Positions 1-6,814 of a stretch of DNA of 6,834 nt are shown here, piece after piece. Both the position numbers and the translations under genes were made by a program. The DNA lies in NCBI GenBank assembly GCA_015487515.1, contig WFPQ01000030.1, positions 1 through 6,834 on the forward strand. The letters are read 5' to 3'. The notes beneath the pieces were generated by a model that ran no database searches, was not told the DNA's origin, and saw nothing but the letters and a program-made list of their open reading frames with translations. This DNA is from Hyphomicrobiales bacterium. GTDB taxonomy: Bacteria > Pseudomonadota > Alphaproteobacteria > Rhizobiales > Devosiaceae. Position 1 is the stretch's first letter; every line of letters begins with the position of its first letter.

Positions 1-510
1 CTTTTCCTCGTCATGGCCGGTTTCTCCCAAAAATTCCTTTTCCAGCCGGTCGGCCTGTTCCCCGTGCTTGCGCTCTTCCATCGCCAGGTCGCCCAGCAAT
101 TTGCGCAAATCCACATCCTGGGTCTGTTTTGCCGCCTCGCTGTAGAAACGATAGGCGCTTTGTTCCATCTCCCAGACCTGCTGGCGAATGACTTCTATGG
201 AAAGTTCCTTCATCAGCCAGACCGGCTTGCGGCTTAAAAACCCGCGTACATGTTCGCGTCTTATGGGAACCAGTTTTTCCCCGTATTGCTTCTTGTAAAG
301 GGCCAGCAGCTTCTTGCGGTGTTCGTCCTCTTCCTGGGCCATGCCATCAAAGATCTTGGCCGAGGCGGGGTATTCCTGTCTTATCTTGTCGGCATATGCG
401 GAATATATGCGCCCGTCCTCTTCTTCTGCGCCGATGGCCAGCGAGAGTATTTCGGCTCCATTCAATGATGAGAAATCGCGCTTTGCAGGTTCGATGAAAC
501 GGTTGAGCAT
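1..510 (-). CDS. mbfA: MbfA-like ferritin/VIT1 iron exporter, N-terminal ferritin-like part (3' end beyond window)
   Basis: 170 codons are visible before the gene leaves the window. The protein is an erythrin/rubrerythrin-type ferritin-like domain. Carboxylate-rich helices carry EEEDGRIY (29-36), a first ExxH motif (E61-x-x-H64), MEQSAYRFY (115-123) and a second ExxH (E146-x-x-H149), the layout of a di-iron site. The stretch RREHVRGFLSRKPVWL (84-99) is what I recall from MbfA (Er-VIT1) proteins. There the ferritin domain is followed by a VIT1/CCC1-like membrane domain, and family members export iron from the cytoplasm across the inner membrane and protect against iron and peroxide stress. That membrane half would lie left of base 1, so a soluble ferritin-like protein cannot be excluded. 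Start choice: GGGGGT at 517-522 lies 6 nt before the ATG at 510. The in-frame ATG at 516 directly abuts it and is less likely. In rhizobia mbfA is controlled by Irr; I see no convincing ICE box here. Confidence 0.83.
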   Translation of the reverse strand, partial: MLNRFIEPAKRDFSSLNGAEILSLAIGAEEEDGRIYSAYADKIRQEYPASAKIFDGMAQEEDEHRKKLLALYKKQYGEKLVPIRREHVRGFLSRKPVWLMKELSIEVIRQQVWEMEQSAYRFYSEAAKQTQDVDLRKLLGDLAMEERKHGEQADRLEKEFLGETGHDEEK

Positions 511-533
511 GGTCATACCCCCGGCATTTATTG

Positions 534-562
534 ATTCTTGTTTCAGGCTACACCTTTGTAAA
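534..562 (-). promoter_or_regulatory. Candidate sigma70-type promoter of the mbfA-like gene
   Basis: On the minus strand TTTACA (557-562, 5/6 to the -35 consensus) is followed after a 17-nt spacer by AAGAAT (534-539, 4/6 to the -10 consensus). Transcription would start around 527, giving a leader under 20 nt that contains the GGGGGT ribosome-binding sequence. A GANTC site (GATTC, 533-537) overlaps the -10. In many alphaproteobacteria such sites are CcrM methylation targets, but single sites are common by chance. Assigned by eye only. Confidence 0.35.
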
Positions 563-593
563 ACCAATTCCGAATGTTTTTTGCCGGTTCAGG

Positions 594-620
594 AAAAAAC
601 GGCCATGAACCGGATATGGC
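594..620 (-). terminator. Weak candidate rho-independent terminator behind the 38-codon ORF
   Basis: Read on the minus strand, a perfect 5-bp stem GCCAT/ATGGC (616-620 with 602-606) closes a 9-nt loop. It is followed within two bases by six T residues (594-599). It begins about 20 nt after the stop codon of the small ORF at 641-757 and lies upstream of the mbfA-like promoter, so it could separate the two units. The short stem makes it weak. Confidence 0.35.
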
Positions 621-640
621 AGCTCTGCGGCAAGCCTGTT

Positions 641-757
641 TTACTGCAAATCGCTTCGGACGAATTCGGCCAGGTTTTCGTTCTGGGTGAAATAGACCAG
701 CCCAAGAACAATGATTATTACCATTATCATCCAGCGATTTCTGGTTCTGGAGTTCAT
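641..757 (-). CDS. Possible small single-pass membrane protein, 38 aa, unknown function
   Basis: I do not recognise this protein. Starting at the ATG at 757, the ORF encodes a basic N-terminus (MNSRTRNRW), a hydrophobic helix of about 15 residues (MIMVIIIVLGLVYF, residues 10-23) and a short polar tail ending SDLQ. By the positive-inside rule this suggests an inner-membrane peptide with its N-terminus in the cytoplasm. Support for expression: AAGAAG (764-769), one mismatch from AAGGAG, sits 6 nt before the ATG; a TAAAAT -10-like hexamer lies 23 nt upstream of the start; and a hairpin with a T-run follows the stop. The frame stays open upstream to 937, but that part reads like non-coding sequence, so the short start is preferred. 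It is divided from the mbfA-like gene by a candidate terminator and promoter. The ORF could still be chance. Confidence 0.4.
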   Translation of the reverse strand: MNSRTRNRWMIMVIIIVLGLVYFTQNENLAEFVRSDLQ

Positions 758-779
758 TTGTTTCTTCTTTATTCCCGTT

Positions 780-798
780 ATTTTACGGAAAATTCCGT
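780..798 (-). promoter_or_regulatory. Candidate -10 element and overlapping inverted repeat upstream of the small ORF
   Basis: On the minus strand TAAAAT (780-785) matches 5/6 of the -10 consensus and lies 22 nt before the small ORF start. A recognisable -35 at 16-18 nt is lacking. Touching it is a 6-bp inverted repeat, ACGGAA-AA-TTCCGT (785-798), with a related TTCCCGT at 772-778. The arrangement resembles an operator beside a promoter, but no regulator family can be named. Confidence 0.25.
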
Positions 799-1041
799 TG
801 AACACTGAAACATTGCCGGAAAAAATCCCATTCCTGCGGTGAATATGGAAAAACTCCGGGGGCGGTTGTATTTCGTCAGGGCGTTTCCGATTCTGCCATT
901 CCGGCCCGAACGCAACAAGGCCATGCCCCCAAAACATGTGGCCATGGCCCTGCTTGTTTCACTAAGTCTGGCTGTTCCGGCAGGAACATGATCCCGCTGC
1001 ATTTCACGGGGGGCAATGGATGCTGGCCATTGATAACCGGA
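799..1041. other. Gene-free stretch between the small ORF and the L,D-transpeptidase gene
   Basis: I find no convincing gene here. Short ORFs on both strands (for example a 48-codon plus-strand frame at 845-991) lack good ribosome-binding sites and protein-like composition. Two hairpin-forming repeats lie just past the 3' end of the L,D-transpeptidase gene and are listed separately. Confidence 0.6.
973..1032 (-). repeat. Two short hairpins downstream of the L,D-transpeptidase gene
   Basis: Reading away from the ldt stop codon, the first is CAATGG/CCATTG (1014-1019 with 1027-1032), a 6-bp stem with a 7-nt loop about 10 nt past the stop. The second is TGTTCC/GGAACA (973-978 with 983-988), a 6-bp stem with a 4-nt loop. 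Neither is followed by a T-run, so they are not classical intrinsic terminators. They could stabilise the mRNA 3' end or assist Rho-dependent ending. Confidence 0.35.
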
Positions 1042-1674
1042 TCAGGAATGGGGCGGCGGGCCGCCGATTTTTGGATTTAGCACAACCCGGGTTCCCAGTT
1101 TCACCCGGGAATAGAGGTCGACTATCTGGTCATTGACCAGCCGGGCGCAGCCATTTGAAACCGCTCCCCCGATGGTTCTGGGGTCATTGGTTCCATGCAG
1201 GCGCAGCATGGAATCCTGATTCTTGCTGTTGTAAAGATACATGGCCCTGGCCCCAAGGGGGTTGTCCAGGCCGCCGGGCATGCCGTTCCTGTAGGGCAGG
1301 TAAAGTTCCGGTTCTCGCTTTATCATGTCCGGGGTCGGGGTCCATGTGGGCCATTCTTCCTTGCGGCCCACGTAAAACTCTCCGGGATGATAAAGGTTTC
1401 CCCGGCCCACTCCCGTCACGTAGCGGATTGCCTTGTTGCCCGGCATGGTCCAGTACATGTAGAACCTGTTGGGATCCACGTGTACCTCCCAGGGGCCGAC
1501 TTTCGGGTCTATGTCGACCACCCTTGGCAAATGGGCTGGCGGAAGGTCGTAATCCGGAATCAGCGCATCTTTTCCGCCGTCGGCCAGCGAAGCCAGGGGC
1601 ATTGTCGTGGAGGCAAGACTCAACGAGCCGGCGGCTATGCCGGCTTTTACAAAGTGACGACGGTCAAACATCAT
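1042..1674 (-). CDS. L,D-transpeptidase (YkuD domain), Tat-exported
   Basis: A complete 210-residue protein. Residues 4-10 (DRRHFVK) form a twin-arginine motif followed by a small-residue hydrophobic segment (11-24) and a plausible signal peptidase site after SLA at 29-31, so it should be exported folded through Tat to the periplasm. The YkuD/ErfK catalytic domain spans about 60-200. It ends in the active-site block H160-G-T, G169-G170, S173-N-G-C176-A-R178, with Cys176 the nucleophile. Family members form 3-3 cross-links between meso-diaminopimelate residues in peptidoglycan or attach outer-membrane proteins to it; which applies here cannot be read from sequence. Many relatives have SHGC where this has SNGC. 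Start: two adjacent ATGs (1674 and 1671); GGGG at 1683-1686 is 8 nt from the first, which I use. It is divergent from lepA and looks monocistronic. No LysM or PG-binding domain is present. Confidence 0.93.
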   Translation of the reverse strand: MMFDRRHFVKAGIAAGSLSLASTTMPLASLADGGKDALIPDYDLPPAHLPRVVDIDPKVGPWEVHVDPNRFYMYWTMPGNKAIRYVTGVGRGNLYHPGEFYVGRKEEWPTWTPTPDMIKREPELYLPYRNGMPGGLDNPLGARAMYLYNSKNQDSMLRLHGTNDPRTIGGAVSNGCARLVNDQIVDLYSRVKLGTRVVLNPKIGGPPPHS

Positions 1675-1803
1675 GTATTTATCCCCAATGTTTCAATATT
1701 CCGCGGGACCATTCTTAAATCCCGCTCCCGGTAAGGTTCATGAAAATGGCACCCTAACCGCAAAATAGTCAATAAAATTTTACTTGGCCAATAACGTTTT
1801 CGT

Positions 1804-1840
1804 AAGTTCGAATAGAGTACTTGCGCGCATATGCGAACTT
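1804..1840. repeat. Nested palindrome cluster, possible operator
   Basis: A 7-bp inverted repeat, AAGTTCG (1804-1810) and CGAACTT (1834-1840), encloses or overlaps four exact palindromes: TTCGAA (1807-1812), AGTACT (1816-1821), TGCGCGCA (1822-1829) and CGCATATGCG (1826-1835). The cluster sits near the middle of the divergent ldt/lepA region. Such density suggests a protein-binding site or a structured leader, but no known operator matches that I can name. Confidence 0.4.
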
Positions 1841-1905
1841 GTGATCGCGCTGGGTTCAAGCCCGGTTCCAGGCCCCGGACAGCGGGTCGGAATCCCCGTT
1901 TCAGG

Positions 1906-1920
1906 ATGGGCATTGCCCAT
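1906..1920. repeat. 15-bp inverted repeat just upstream of lepA
   Basis: ATGGGCA (1906-1912) and TGCCCAT (1914-1920) form perfect 7-bp arms around a single T, ending 47 nt before the chosen lepA start. A one-base gap favours a DNA-bound dimer over an RNA hairpin. There is no T-run, so it is not a terminator. Confidence 0.4.
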
Positions 1921-1967
1921 ATTTGTTCTTTGCCGTCCATGTGAAACCTGCTACATGCGCCCTTACA

Positions 1968-3770
1968 ATGAAGACAGCACTGAAGAATATACGCAACTTT
2001 TCCATAGTTGCCCATATTGATCATGGAAAATCCACCCTGGCCGATCGCCTCATTCAAAAGACCGGGGGGCTGAGCGATCGTGAAATGAGCGCCCAGGTGC
2101 TCGATTCCATGGACATCGAAAAAGAGCGCGGCATAACCATAAAGGCCCAGACCGTTCGTCTCAATTACAGGGCAATGGATGGACAGACCTATACGCTCAA
2201 CCTGATAGATACTCCCGGTCACGTGGATTTTGCCTACGAGGTGAACCGCTCACTTGCAGCCTGCGAGGGCTCCCTCCTGGTCGTTGATGCGGCCCAGGGG
2301 GTCGAGGCCCAGACCCTGGCCAATGTTTACCAGGCCATAGAGGTCGACCACGAGATCGTTCCGGTATTGAACAAGATCGATCTGCCGGCGGCCGAGCCGG
2401 AGCGGGTAAAGGCCCAGATCGAGGATGTCATCGGCCTTGATGCATCGGATGCGGTTGAGATTTCTGCCAAGACCGGCCTTGGCATTGATGACGTTCTTGA
2501 GGCCATAGTCAATCGCCTTCCCGCTCCCGTGGGGGATGGGGATGCTCCCTTGAAGGCCATGCTGGTTGATAGCTGGTATGATGCCTATCTGGGGGTCGTG
2601 GTACTGGTACGGGTGATTGACGGCACCATAAGAAAGGGCCAGAAGGTTCGCATGATGGCAACCGGTGCCACCTATGACCTGGACCGGGTCGGGGTTTTTA
2701 CACCCAAGCTGTTGCAGACCGATGAACTCGGCCCCGGCGAGATCGGTTTCATCACCGCTTCCATCAAGGAGGTTGCCGATACCAATGTCGGAGATACCAT
2801 AACCGACGACAAGAACCCGTGTGAAAAGGCGCTGGAAGGGTTCAAGCCTGCCCAGCCGGTGGTTTTTTGTGGGCTGTTTCCGGTCGATGCCAACGATTTC
2901 GAGGATCTGCGCGCCGCCATGGGCAAACTGCGTCTTAATGATGCCAGCTTTTCCTTCGAGATGGAAACCTCTGCGGCCCTCGGGTTTGGTTTTCGCTGCG
3001 GTTTCCTTGGCCTGCTGCACCTGGAAATCATCCAGGAGCGCCTGAGCCGCGAATTCAATCTCGACCTGATCGCCACCGCCCCTTCCGTGGTCTATGAGGT
3101 TGCCATGACCGATGGTTCGACCATTTTGCTGCACAATCCGGCCGATCTGCCCGATGTGGTGAAAATCGATCATATCAGGGAGCCCTGGATCAAGGCGACC
3201 ATTCTGACTCCGGATGAATTCTTGGGTCCGATCCTGAAATTGTGCCAGGACAGGCGCGGCATTCAGACCAATCTTACCTATGTGGGCAACCGGGCCATGC
3301 TTGAATATGAATTGCCGCTTAATGAGGTGGTGTTCGATTTTTATGACCGGCTCAAATCCATGTCCCGTGGCTATGCAAGTTTTGATTATGCGCTGGATGA
3401 ATATCGCGAGGGTGACCTGGTCAAGCTCAGCATTCTGGTCAATTCTGAACCGGTCGATGCCCTTGCCATGCTGGTACACAGATCGGCGGCCGAAAGCCGG
3501 GGCCGCACCATGTGCGAAAAGCTCAAGGACCTGATTCCCAATCACCTGTTCAAGATTCCGATTCAGGCCGCCATCGGGGGGCGGGTGGTGGCCCGCGAAA
3601 CCATTTCGGCCCTGCGCAAGGACGTGACGGCAAAATGCTATGGCGGTGATGCAACCCGCAAGCGCAAGCTTCTGGACAAGCAAAAGGCCGGCAAGAAACG
3701 CATGCGCCAGTTCGGCAAGGTCGAGATACCGCAGGAGGCTTTCATCAAGGCGCTGAAAATGGGTGAATAA
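1968..3770 (+). CDS. lepA: Elongation factor 4 (LepA), ribosome-associated translational GTPase
   Basis: A complete 600-residue LepA, the usual family length (E. coli about 599). The GTPase domain shows the P-loop AHIDHGKS (15-22), RGITI (54-58), DTPGH (81-85), NKID (135-138) and SAK (166-168). EF-G-like domains II, III and V follow, then the LepA-specific C-terminal domain with its basic signature [20 protein letters not shown] and a PQEAF element near the end. EF4 binds elongating or initiating ribosomes in the cytoplasm and hydrolyses GTP; back-translocation and a role in initiation or 30S maturation have both been proposed. Start: the frame is open to a TTG at 1923 and a GTG at 1941. The ATG at 1968 gives the family N-terminus just before [18 protein letters not shown], and the 15 extra residues look unlike the family. 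No Shine-Dalgarno sequence precedes 1968. In many bacteria lepA precedes lepB; here sulP follows, 332 bp away. Confidence 0.98.
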   Translation: MKTALKNIRNFSIVAHIDHGKSTLADRLIQKTGGLSDREMSAQVLDSMDIEKERGITIKAQTVRLNYRAMDGQTYTLNLIDTPGHVDFAYEVNRSLAACEGSLLVVDAAQGVEAQTLANVYQAIEVDHEIVPVLNKIDLPAAEPERVKAQIEDVIGLDASDAVEISAKTGLGIDDVLEAIVNRLPAPVGDGDAPLKAMLVDSWYDAYLGVVVLVRVIDGTIRKGQKVRMMATGATYDLDRVGVFTPKLLQTDELGPGEIGFITASIKEVADTNVGDTITDDKNPCEKALEGFKPAQPVVFCGLFPVDANDFEDLRAAMGKLRLNDASFSFEMETSAALGFGFRCGFLGLLHLEIIQERLSREFNLDLIATAPSVVYEVAMTDGSTILLHNPADLPDVVKIDHIREPWIKATILTPDEFLGPILKLCQDRRGIQTNLTYVGNRAMLEYELPLNEVVFDFYDRLKSMSRGYASFDYALDEYREGDLVKLSILVNSEPVDALAMLVHRSAAESRGRTMCEKLKDLIPNHLFKIPIQAAIGGRVVARETISALRKDVTAKCYGGDATRKRKLLDKQKAGKKRMRQFGKVEIPQEAFIKALKMGE

Positions 3771-4102
3771 GGGGCGGCTTTTCATTTTCCCGAGATGGTC
3801 ATTGCAATGGGCAATGGCTTTGAAATTATTTGCAGATCGCCCTGATGGCTGATGTTTTCGTGCAACATTTCCCGGTATTGCCCATATTGTCTTGACCCTG
3901 TCACATATCTCCGGTGGATGACCCGGCCTGAGACATTCGATGGCCTTGCCTGTATTCATGCTGGCTGTGGATTTTCCTTTTGCCTTGCTACCCGGCATTT
4001 TAGGGTTTAAGGGCTTGCCTTGAGAAACCGAACGGTCCCGGCGCCTGGTTTCTTTCAGAACGATGGCCGGACAGGATTGGAAATCAAGAATTGCTGAAAC
4101 GA
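3771..4102. other. 332-bp gap between lepA and sulP with no gene found
   Basis: Only tiny frames occur here (15-26 codons, none with a ribosome-binding site). An exact palindrome CATTGCAATG lies at 3800-3809. ATGGGCAAT (3807-3815) has its reverse complement ATTGCCCAT at 3877-3885, the same 9-mer found upstream of lepA at 1912-1920. A 7-bp pairing GAAAATG/CATTTTC spans the lepA stop (around 3756-3789) but has a 21-nt loop and no clean T-run. TTGACC (3893-3898) could be a -35, but no good -10 follows. I see no clear terminator for lepA or promoter for sulP. Confidence 0.55.
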
Positions 4103-5713
4103 ATGACCGCCTCCATGGCGGAGGGTTTTGCCGTCCCTTCAACGGGCCAGTTGCGCACGGATGTGTTGTCGGGCCTGACGGTGGCCCTGGCCCTGGTGCC
4201 CGAGGCGGTGGCCTTTTCCTTCGTTGCCGGGGTACACCCCCTGGTTGGTCTTTATGCGGCGTTTATCATTGGCCTGGTAACTGCCCTTGTCGGTGGCAGG
4301 CCGGGAATGATTTCCGGCGCCACCGGGGCCCTGGCGGTGGTCATGGTTTCCCTGGTTGCCCAATATGGGGTTCAGTATCTGTTTGCCACTGTCATCCTCA
4401 TGGGTATCATTCAATTGCTTGCAGGCCTGATGCGCTGGGGAAAGTTCATTCGCCTGGTGCCCCATCCGGTAATGCTGGGCTTTGTCAACGGGCTGGCCAT
4501 CGTGATTTTTCTGGCCCAGCTTTCCCAGTTCCAGACCCCGCCGCCAGAGGGAGCCGTGGCCGGTCCCCATGGGGTTGCGGCCGGTCAGTGGCTTTCGGGC
4601 AATGCCCTTTATCTCATGCTTGGGCTTACGGTCCTGACCATGGCCCTGATCCAGTTTGCCCCAAAGGCCATTACCAGGATCATTCCTGCTCCCCTGCTGG
4701 CAATTCTGGTGGTTTCTGCGATCGTTATCGGGTTTGACCTTGACGTGCGCTCCGTTGGTGACCTTGCCTCCATAAAGGGTGGCCTGCCGCAATTTTCCAT
4801 TCCCATGGTTCCCCTGAACCTGCAGACCCTGGAAATAATCCTGCCCTATGCGGCAATCCTGGCTGCAATAGGCTTGATAGAATCCCTTCTTACCCTGAAT
4901 CTGGTTTCCGAAATGACCGGAACCAGGGGAGGGGCATCAAGGGAATGTGCTGCCCAGGGCACGGCAAACATCATTACCGGTTTTTTTGGCGGCATGGGCG
5001 GCTGCGCCATGATCGGCCAGTCCATGATCAATGTCAGGTCTGGCGGCCGCACCCGCTGGGCCGCCGTTTCCGCGGCATTGTTTCTGCTGGGATTCATCGT
5101 TTTTGCTTCCGGCCTGATAGAGGCCATTCCCCTTGCGGCGCTGGTCGGGGTGATGTTCATGGTGGTAATCGGCACTTTTGCCTGGCGTTCCATTCGCATC
5201 ATGGCAAGGGTTCCATTGTCGGATTCCCTGGTCATAGTCCTGGTTACCATCGTGACGGTCATGACCGACCTGGCCACGGCGGTTGTCGTCGGGGTGATAA
5301 TTTCGGCCCTCGTCTATTCATGGAACGCTTCCACCCGCATGCGGGCCACCATCAGCATCGATGAGCTCAGCCCGGACACGAAGATCTACAAGCTTCATGG
5401 CCCCTTGTTCTTTGGTTCTGTCGAAAGTTTCAATTCCCTGTTCGACCCGGTCAACGACCCGGAGACGGTGATAATAGACTTTCTTGAAAGCCGGGTGGTC
5501 GATCATTCCGGCCTGCAGGCAATCGATGCCCTGGCCGAAAAGTACCAGGCCAACGGTACCACCCTGAAACTTCGTCATCTTTCAAGGGATTGCCAGGTTC
5601 TGCTCAACAAGGCCGGACAACTGGTCGAACCCGGCAAGGAAGATCCCCAATACGGGCTGGCGGTCGATTATTCCATTCGCCATGGCCAGCTCAATGCCGG
5701 CCACCAGTCATGA
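4103..5713 (+). CDS. SulP/SLC26-family inorganic anion transporter with C-terminal STAS domain
   Basis: A complete 536-residue inner-membrane transporter. Residues 17-410 are a chain of hydrophobic segments with SulP hallmarks: the run [20 protein letters not shown] followed by YAAF (up to 54), [13 protein letters not shown] (64-76), [12 protein letters not shown] (121-132), [18 protein letters not shown] (259-276) and [20 protein letters not shown] (293-312). A short STAS domain follows (about 417-517) with D467-H-S-G470 at the position where STAS proteins carry their DxS loop. SulP proteins move sulfate, bicarbonate or other anions, often by symport; the substrate cannot be read here. It is a different branch from cyanobacterial BicA as I recall it. 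Start is uncertain: ATG 4103 is used. TTG 4091 (GGA 9 nt upstream) would add MLKR, and ATG 4115 would remove four residues. No sulfate-assimilation or carbonic anhydrase gene is adjacent. Confidence 0.95.
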   Translation: MTASMAEGFAVPSTGQLRTDVLSGLTVALALVPEAVAFSFVAGVHPLVGLYAAFIIGLVTALVGGRPGMISGATGALAVVMVSLVAQYGVQYLFATVILMGIIQLLAGLMRWGKFIRLVPHPVMLGFVNGLAIVIFLAQLSQFQTPPPEGAVAGPHGVAAGQWLSGNALYLMLGLTVLTMALIQFAPKAITRIIPAPLLAILVVSAIVIGFDLDVRSVGDLASIKGGLPQFSIPMVPLNLQTLEIILPYAAILAAIGLIESLLTLNLVSEMTGTRGGASRECAAQGTANIITGFFGGMGGCAMIGQSMINVRSGGRTRWAAVSAALFLLGFIVFASGLIEAIPLAALVGVMFMVVIGTFAWRSIRIMARVPLSDSLVIVLVTIVTVMTDLATAVVVGVIISALVYSWNASTRMRATISIDELSPDTKIYKLHGPLFFGSVESFNSLFDPVNDPETVIIDFLESRVVDHSGLQAIDALAEKYQANGTTLKLRHLSRDCQVLLNKAGQLVEPGKEDPQYGLAVDYSIRHGQLNAGHQS

Positions 5714-5754
5714 GCCGGACTTTGGCGGTTCGGTATGGTCTGGCCCTTTGATGG

Positions 5755-5774
5755 CTCCGTGCAACGGGGTTTTT
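5755..5774 (+). terminator. Candidate intrinsic terminator of sulP
   Basis: CTCCGT (5755-5760) pairs with ACGGGG (5764-5769), six pairs including one G-T wobble, around the loop GCA. TTTTT follows directly (5770-5774), about 40 nt after the sulP stop. The stem is short, but the T-run is correctly placed. Confidence 0.45.
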
Positions 5775-5888
5775 CAGTGAAATTTTGCGGTGAAACCTTT
5801 GCAGTTAAGTTTTTTTGCCGGCTCAACCTGATCTTAACACCAGTTGGACAGATTATGCCCCGATCTTTTCATTTTTCAGGGTGTACCC

Positions 5889-6814
5889 ATGATTGATGCG
5901 CCTTCCAGGCCGTCGGGGTTTGGCCAGACGGGAATCTTGCTGGCATTCTGGGTTCTCGTCTGTGCCATTTTCATATTCCGTGCCTTTTCCGGCGCCTCTG
6001 CCATTCCCCTGATCGGGGATTCCGACGATGCCATGCGCCTCGTTGTCGTCCAGGATTTCCTGGCCGGTCAGGGCTGGTATGACAAGACTCAATACCGGCT
6101 CAACACCCCCTTTGGTGCTCCCATTCACTGGTCGAGGCTGGTTGATTTGCCGATAGCCGGTCTGATTTTGATTTTCCGACCCTTTTTTGGTGAATTTGCC
6201 ATGACCCTGACCGCCTGGGTCTGGCCTCTGCTCCTGTTGCTGGTTCTGCTTTATCTCTCGGTCAGGATAACCACCTTCCTGGTTGGCCCCGACGGACTTC
6301 TGCCCGGCCTGGTGCTGCCGGTATTATCGGCTGCCATATTGGTGGAGTTCGCCCCGGGAAGGGTTGATCATCACGGTATCCAGATAATCCTGTCCCTGGC
6401 CATCGTCTATGCCAGCATGCGGGCATGGGAGGAGAAGGGGTGGGCCATCTGGGCCGGGGCCCTGGCTGCGATTTCCCTGGCCATCGGCATGGAAACCCTG
6501 CCCCAGATAGTGGTGGTGGTTGCCGTTTTTGGTCTTTACCACGTCTTTGAACCCAAAAGGGGCGCAACGACCCGCCTGTTTGGCTTGTCCTTTGCTTTTT
6601 TTGCGTTGCTAAACCTTGCCCTGGCCCAGCCGCCCGGGCAATGGGCAGAGCCGGCCTGTGATGTCCTTTCCATCGTTCATGGGGCCGCTGCCATCGGGGT
6701 TGCCCTTGTATTCATGGTCGTCACGCTGCTGCCCCTTGGAAAATGGTATTCAAGAATGGGGGCCCATGGTCTTTTGGGTCTGCTGATGGTTGGCGCCTTG
6801 CTTGCGGTTTATCC
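5889..6814 (+). CDS. STT3/AglB-like GT-C superfamily membrane protein, 5' part (308 codons)
   Basis: A polytopic membrane protein cut off by the end of the genomic sequence. After one N-terminal helix (about 14-32) comes a loop with GDSDDAMRLVVVQDFL (43-58), then QYRLNTPFGAPIHWSRLVD (68-86). Further helices are at about 87-100, 108-130 and 138-153. A loop V159-D-H-H-G then leads into helices at about 164-178, 187-200, 206-220, 228-246, 262-284 and 293-308. An acidic DxD-type first loop and a later DHH loop are features of the STT3/AglB oligosaccharyltransferase branch of GT-C enzymes, which use lipid-linked sugars. I recall similar uncharacterised proteins in alphaproteobacteria. A role in glycan transfer at the cell envelope is inferred; acceptor and donor are unknown. 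AGGG (5878-5881) is 7 nt before the ATG, supporting the start. The frame stays open into the adapter, adding artificial residues PCLLYTS. Confidence 0.8.

Larger units (their letters stand above)
1675..1967. promoter_or_regulatory. Divergent intergenic region between ldt and lepA
   Basis: This 293-bp region must hold the promoters of both flanking genes. On the minus strand TTGACT (1767-1772) is a good -35 for ldt, but no good -10 follows at 15-18 nt. On the plus strand I cannot pick a convincing lepA promoter. A palindrome cluster (1804-1840) and a 15-bp inverted repeat (1906-1920) are listed separately. I looked for a tRNA around the GGGTTCAAGCCC at 1852-1863; its T-arm stem does not pair and there is no acceptor stem. 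Confidence 0.6.

Noticed and set aside
845..991. 48-codon plus-strand ORF ending in a signal-peptide-like stretch (HVAMALLVSLSLAVPAG)
   Set aside because: No ribosome-binding sequence, basic and irregular composition before the hydrophobic part, and the frame stops straight after it, so there is no mature protein.
778..1002. Minus-strand 74-codon ORF beside the small membrane ORF
   Set aside because: Its translation has no domain-like or membrane pattern and it lacks start signals; it looks like chance open frame.
1051..1074. GC-rich hairpin GGCGGC/GCCGCC followed by TTTTT on the plus strand
   Set aside because: It lies inside the coding end of the minus-strand L,D-transpeptidase and points into that gene; no plus-strand gene precedes it. 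It encodes the IGGPP tail.
1852..1900. tRNA-like T-arm sequence GGGTTCAAGCCC
   Set aside because: The T-stem does not pair properly, and no anticodon arm or acceptor stem can be built around it.
1912..3885. The 9-mer ATTGCCCAT or its complement at 1912-1920, 3807-3815 and 3877-3885, flanking lepA
   Set aside because: A rough estimate of chance triple occurrences of some 9-mer on two strands in a window this size gives several, so this alone is not evidence of a shared site.
2008..3889. 12-base direct repeat TTGCCCATATTG in the lepA P-loop region and in the lepA-sulP gap
   Set aside because: One such 12-mer pair is expected by chance in about 6.8 kb, and one copy is fixed by conserved codons.
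2250..4142. 630-codon minus-strand open frame across lepA
   Set aside because: It is antisense to a fully recognisable LepA, and its translation shows no family features, as expected for a shadow of a codon-biased gene.
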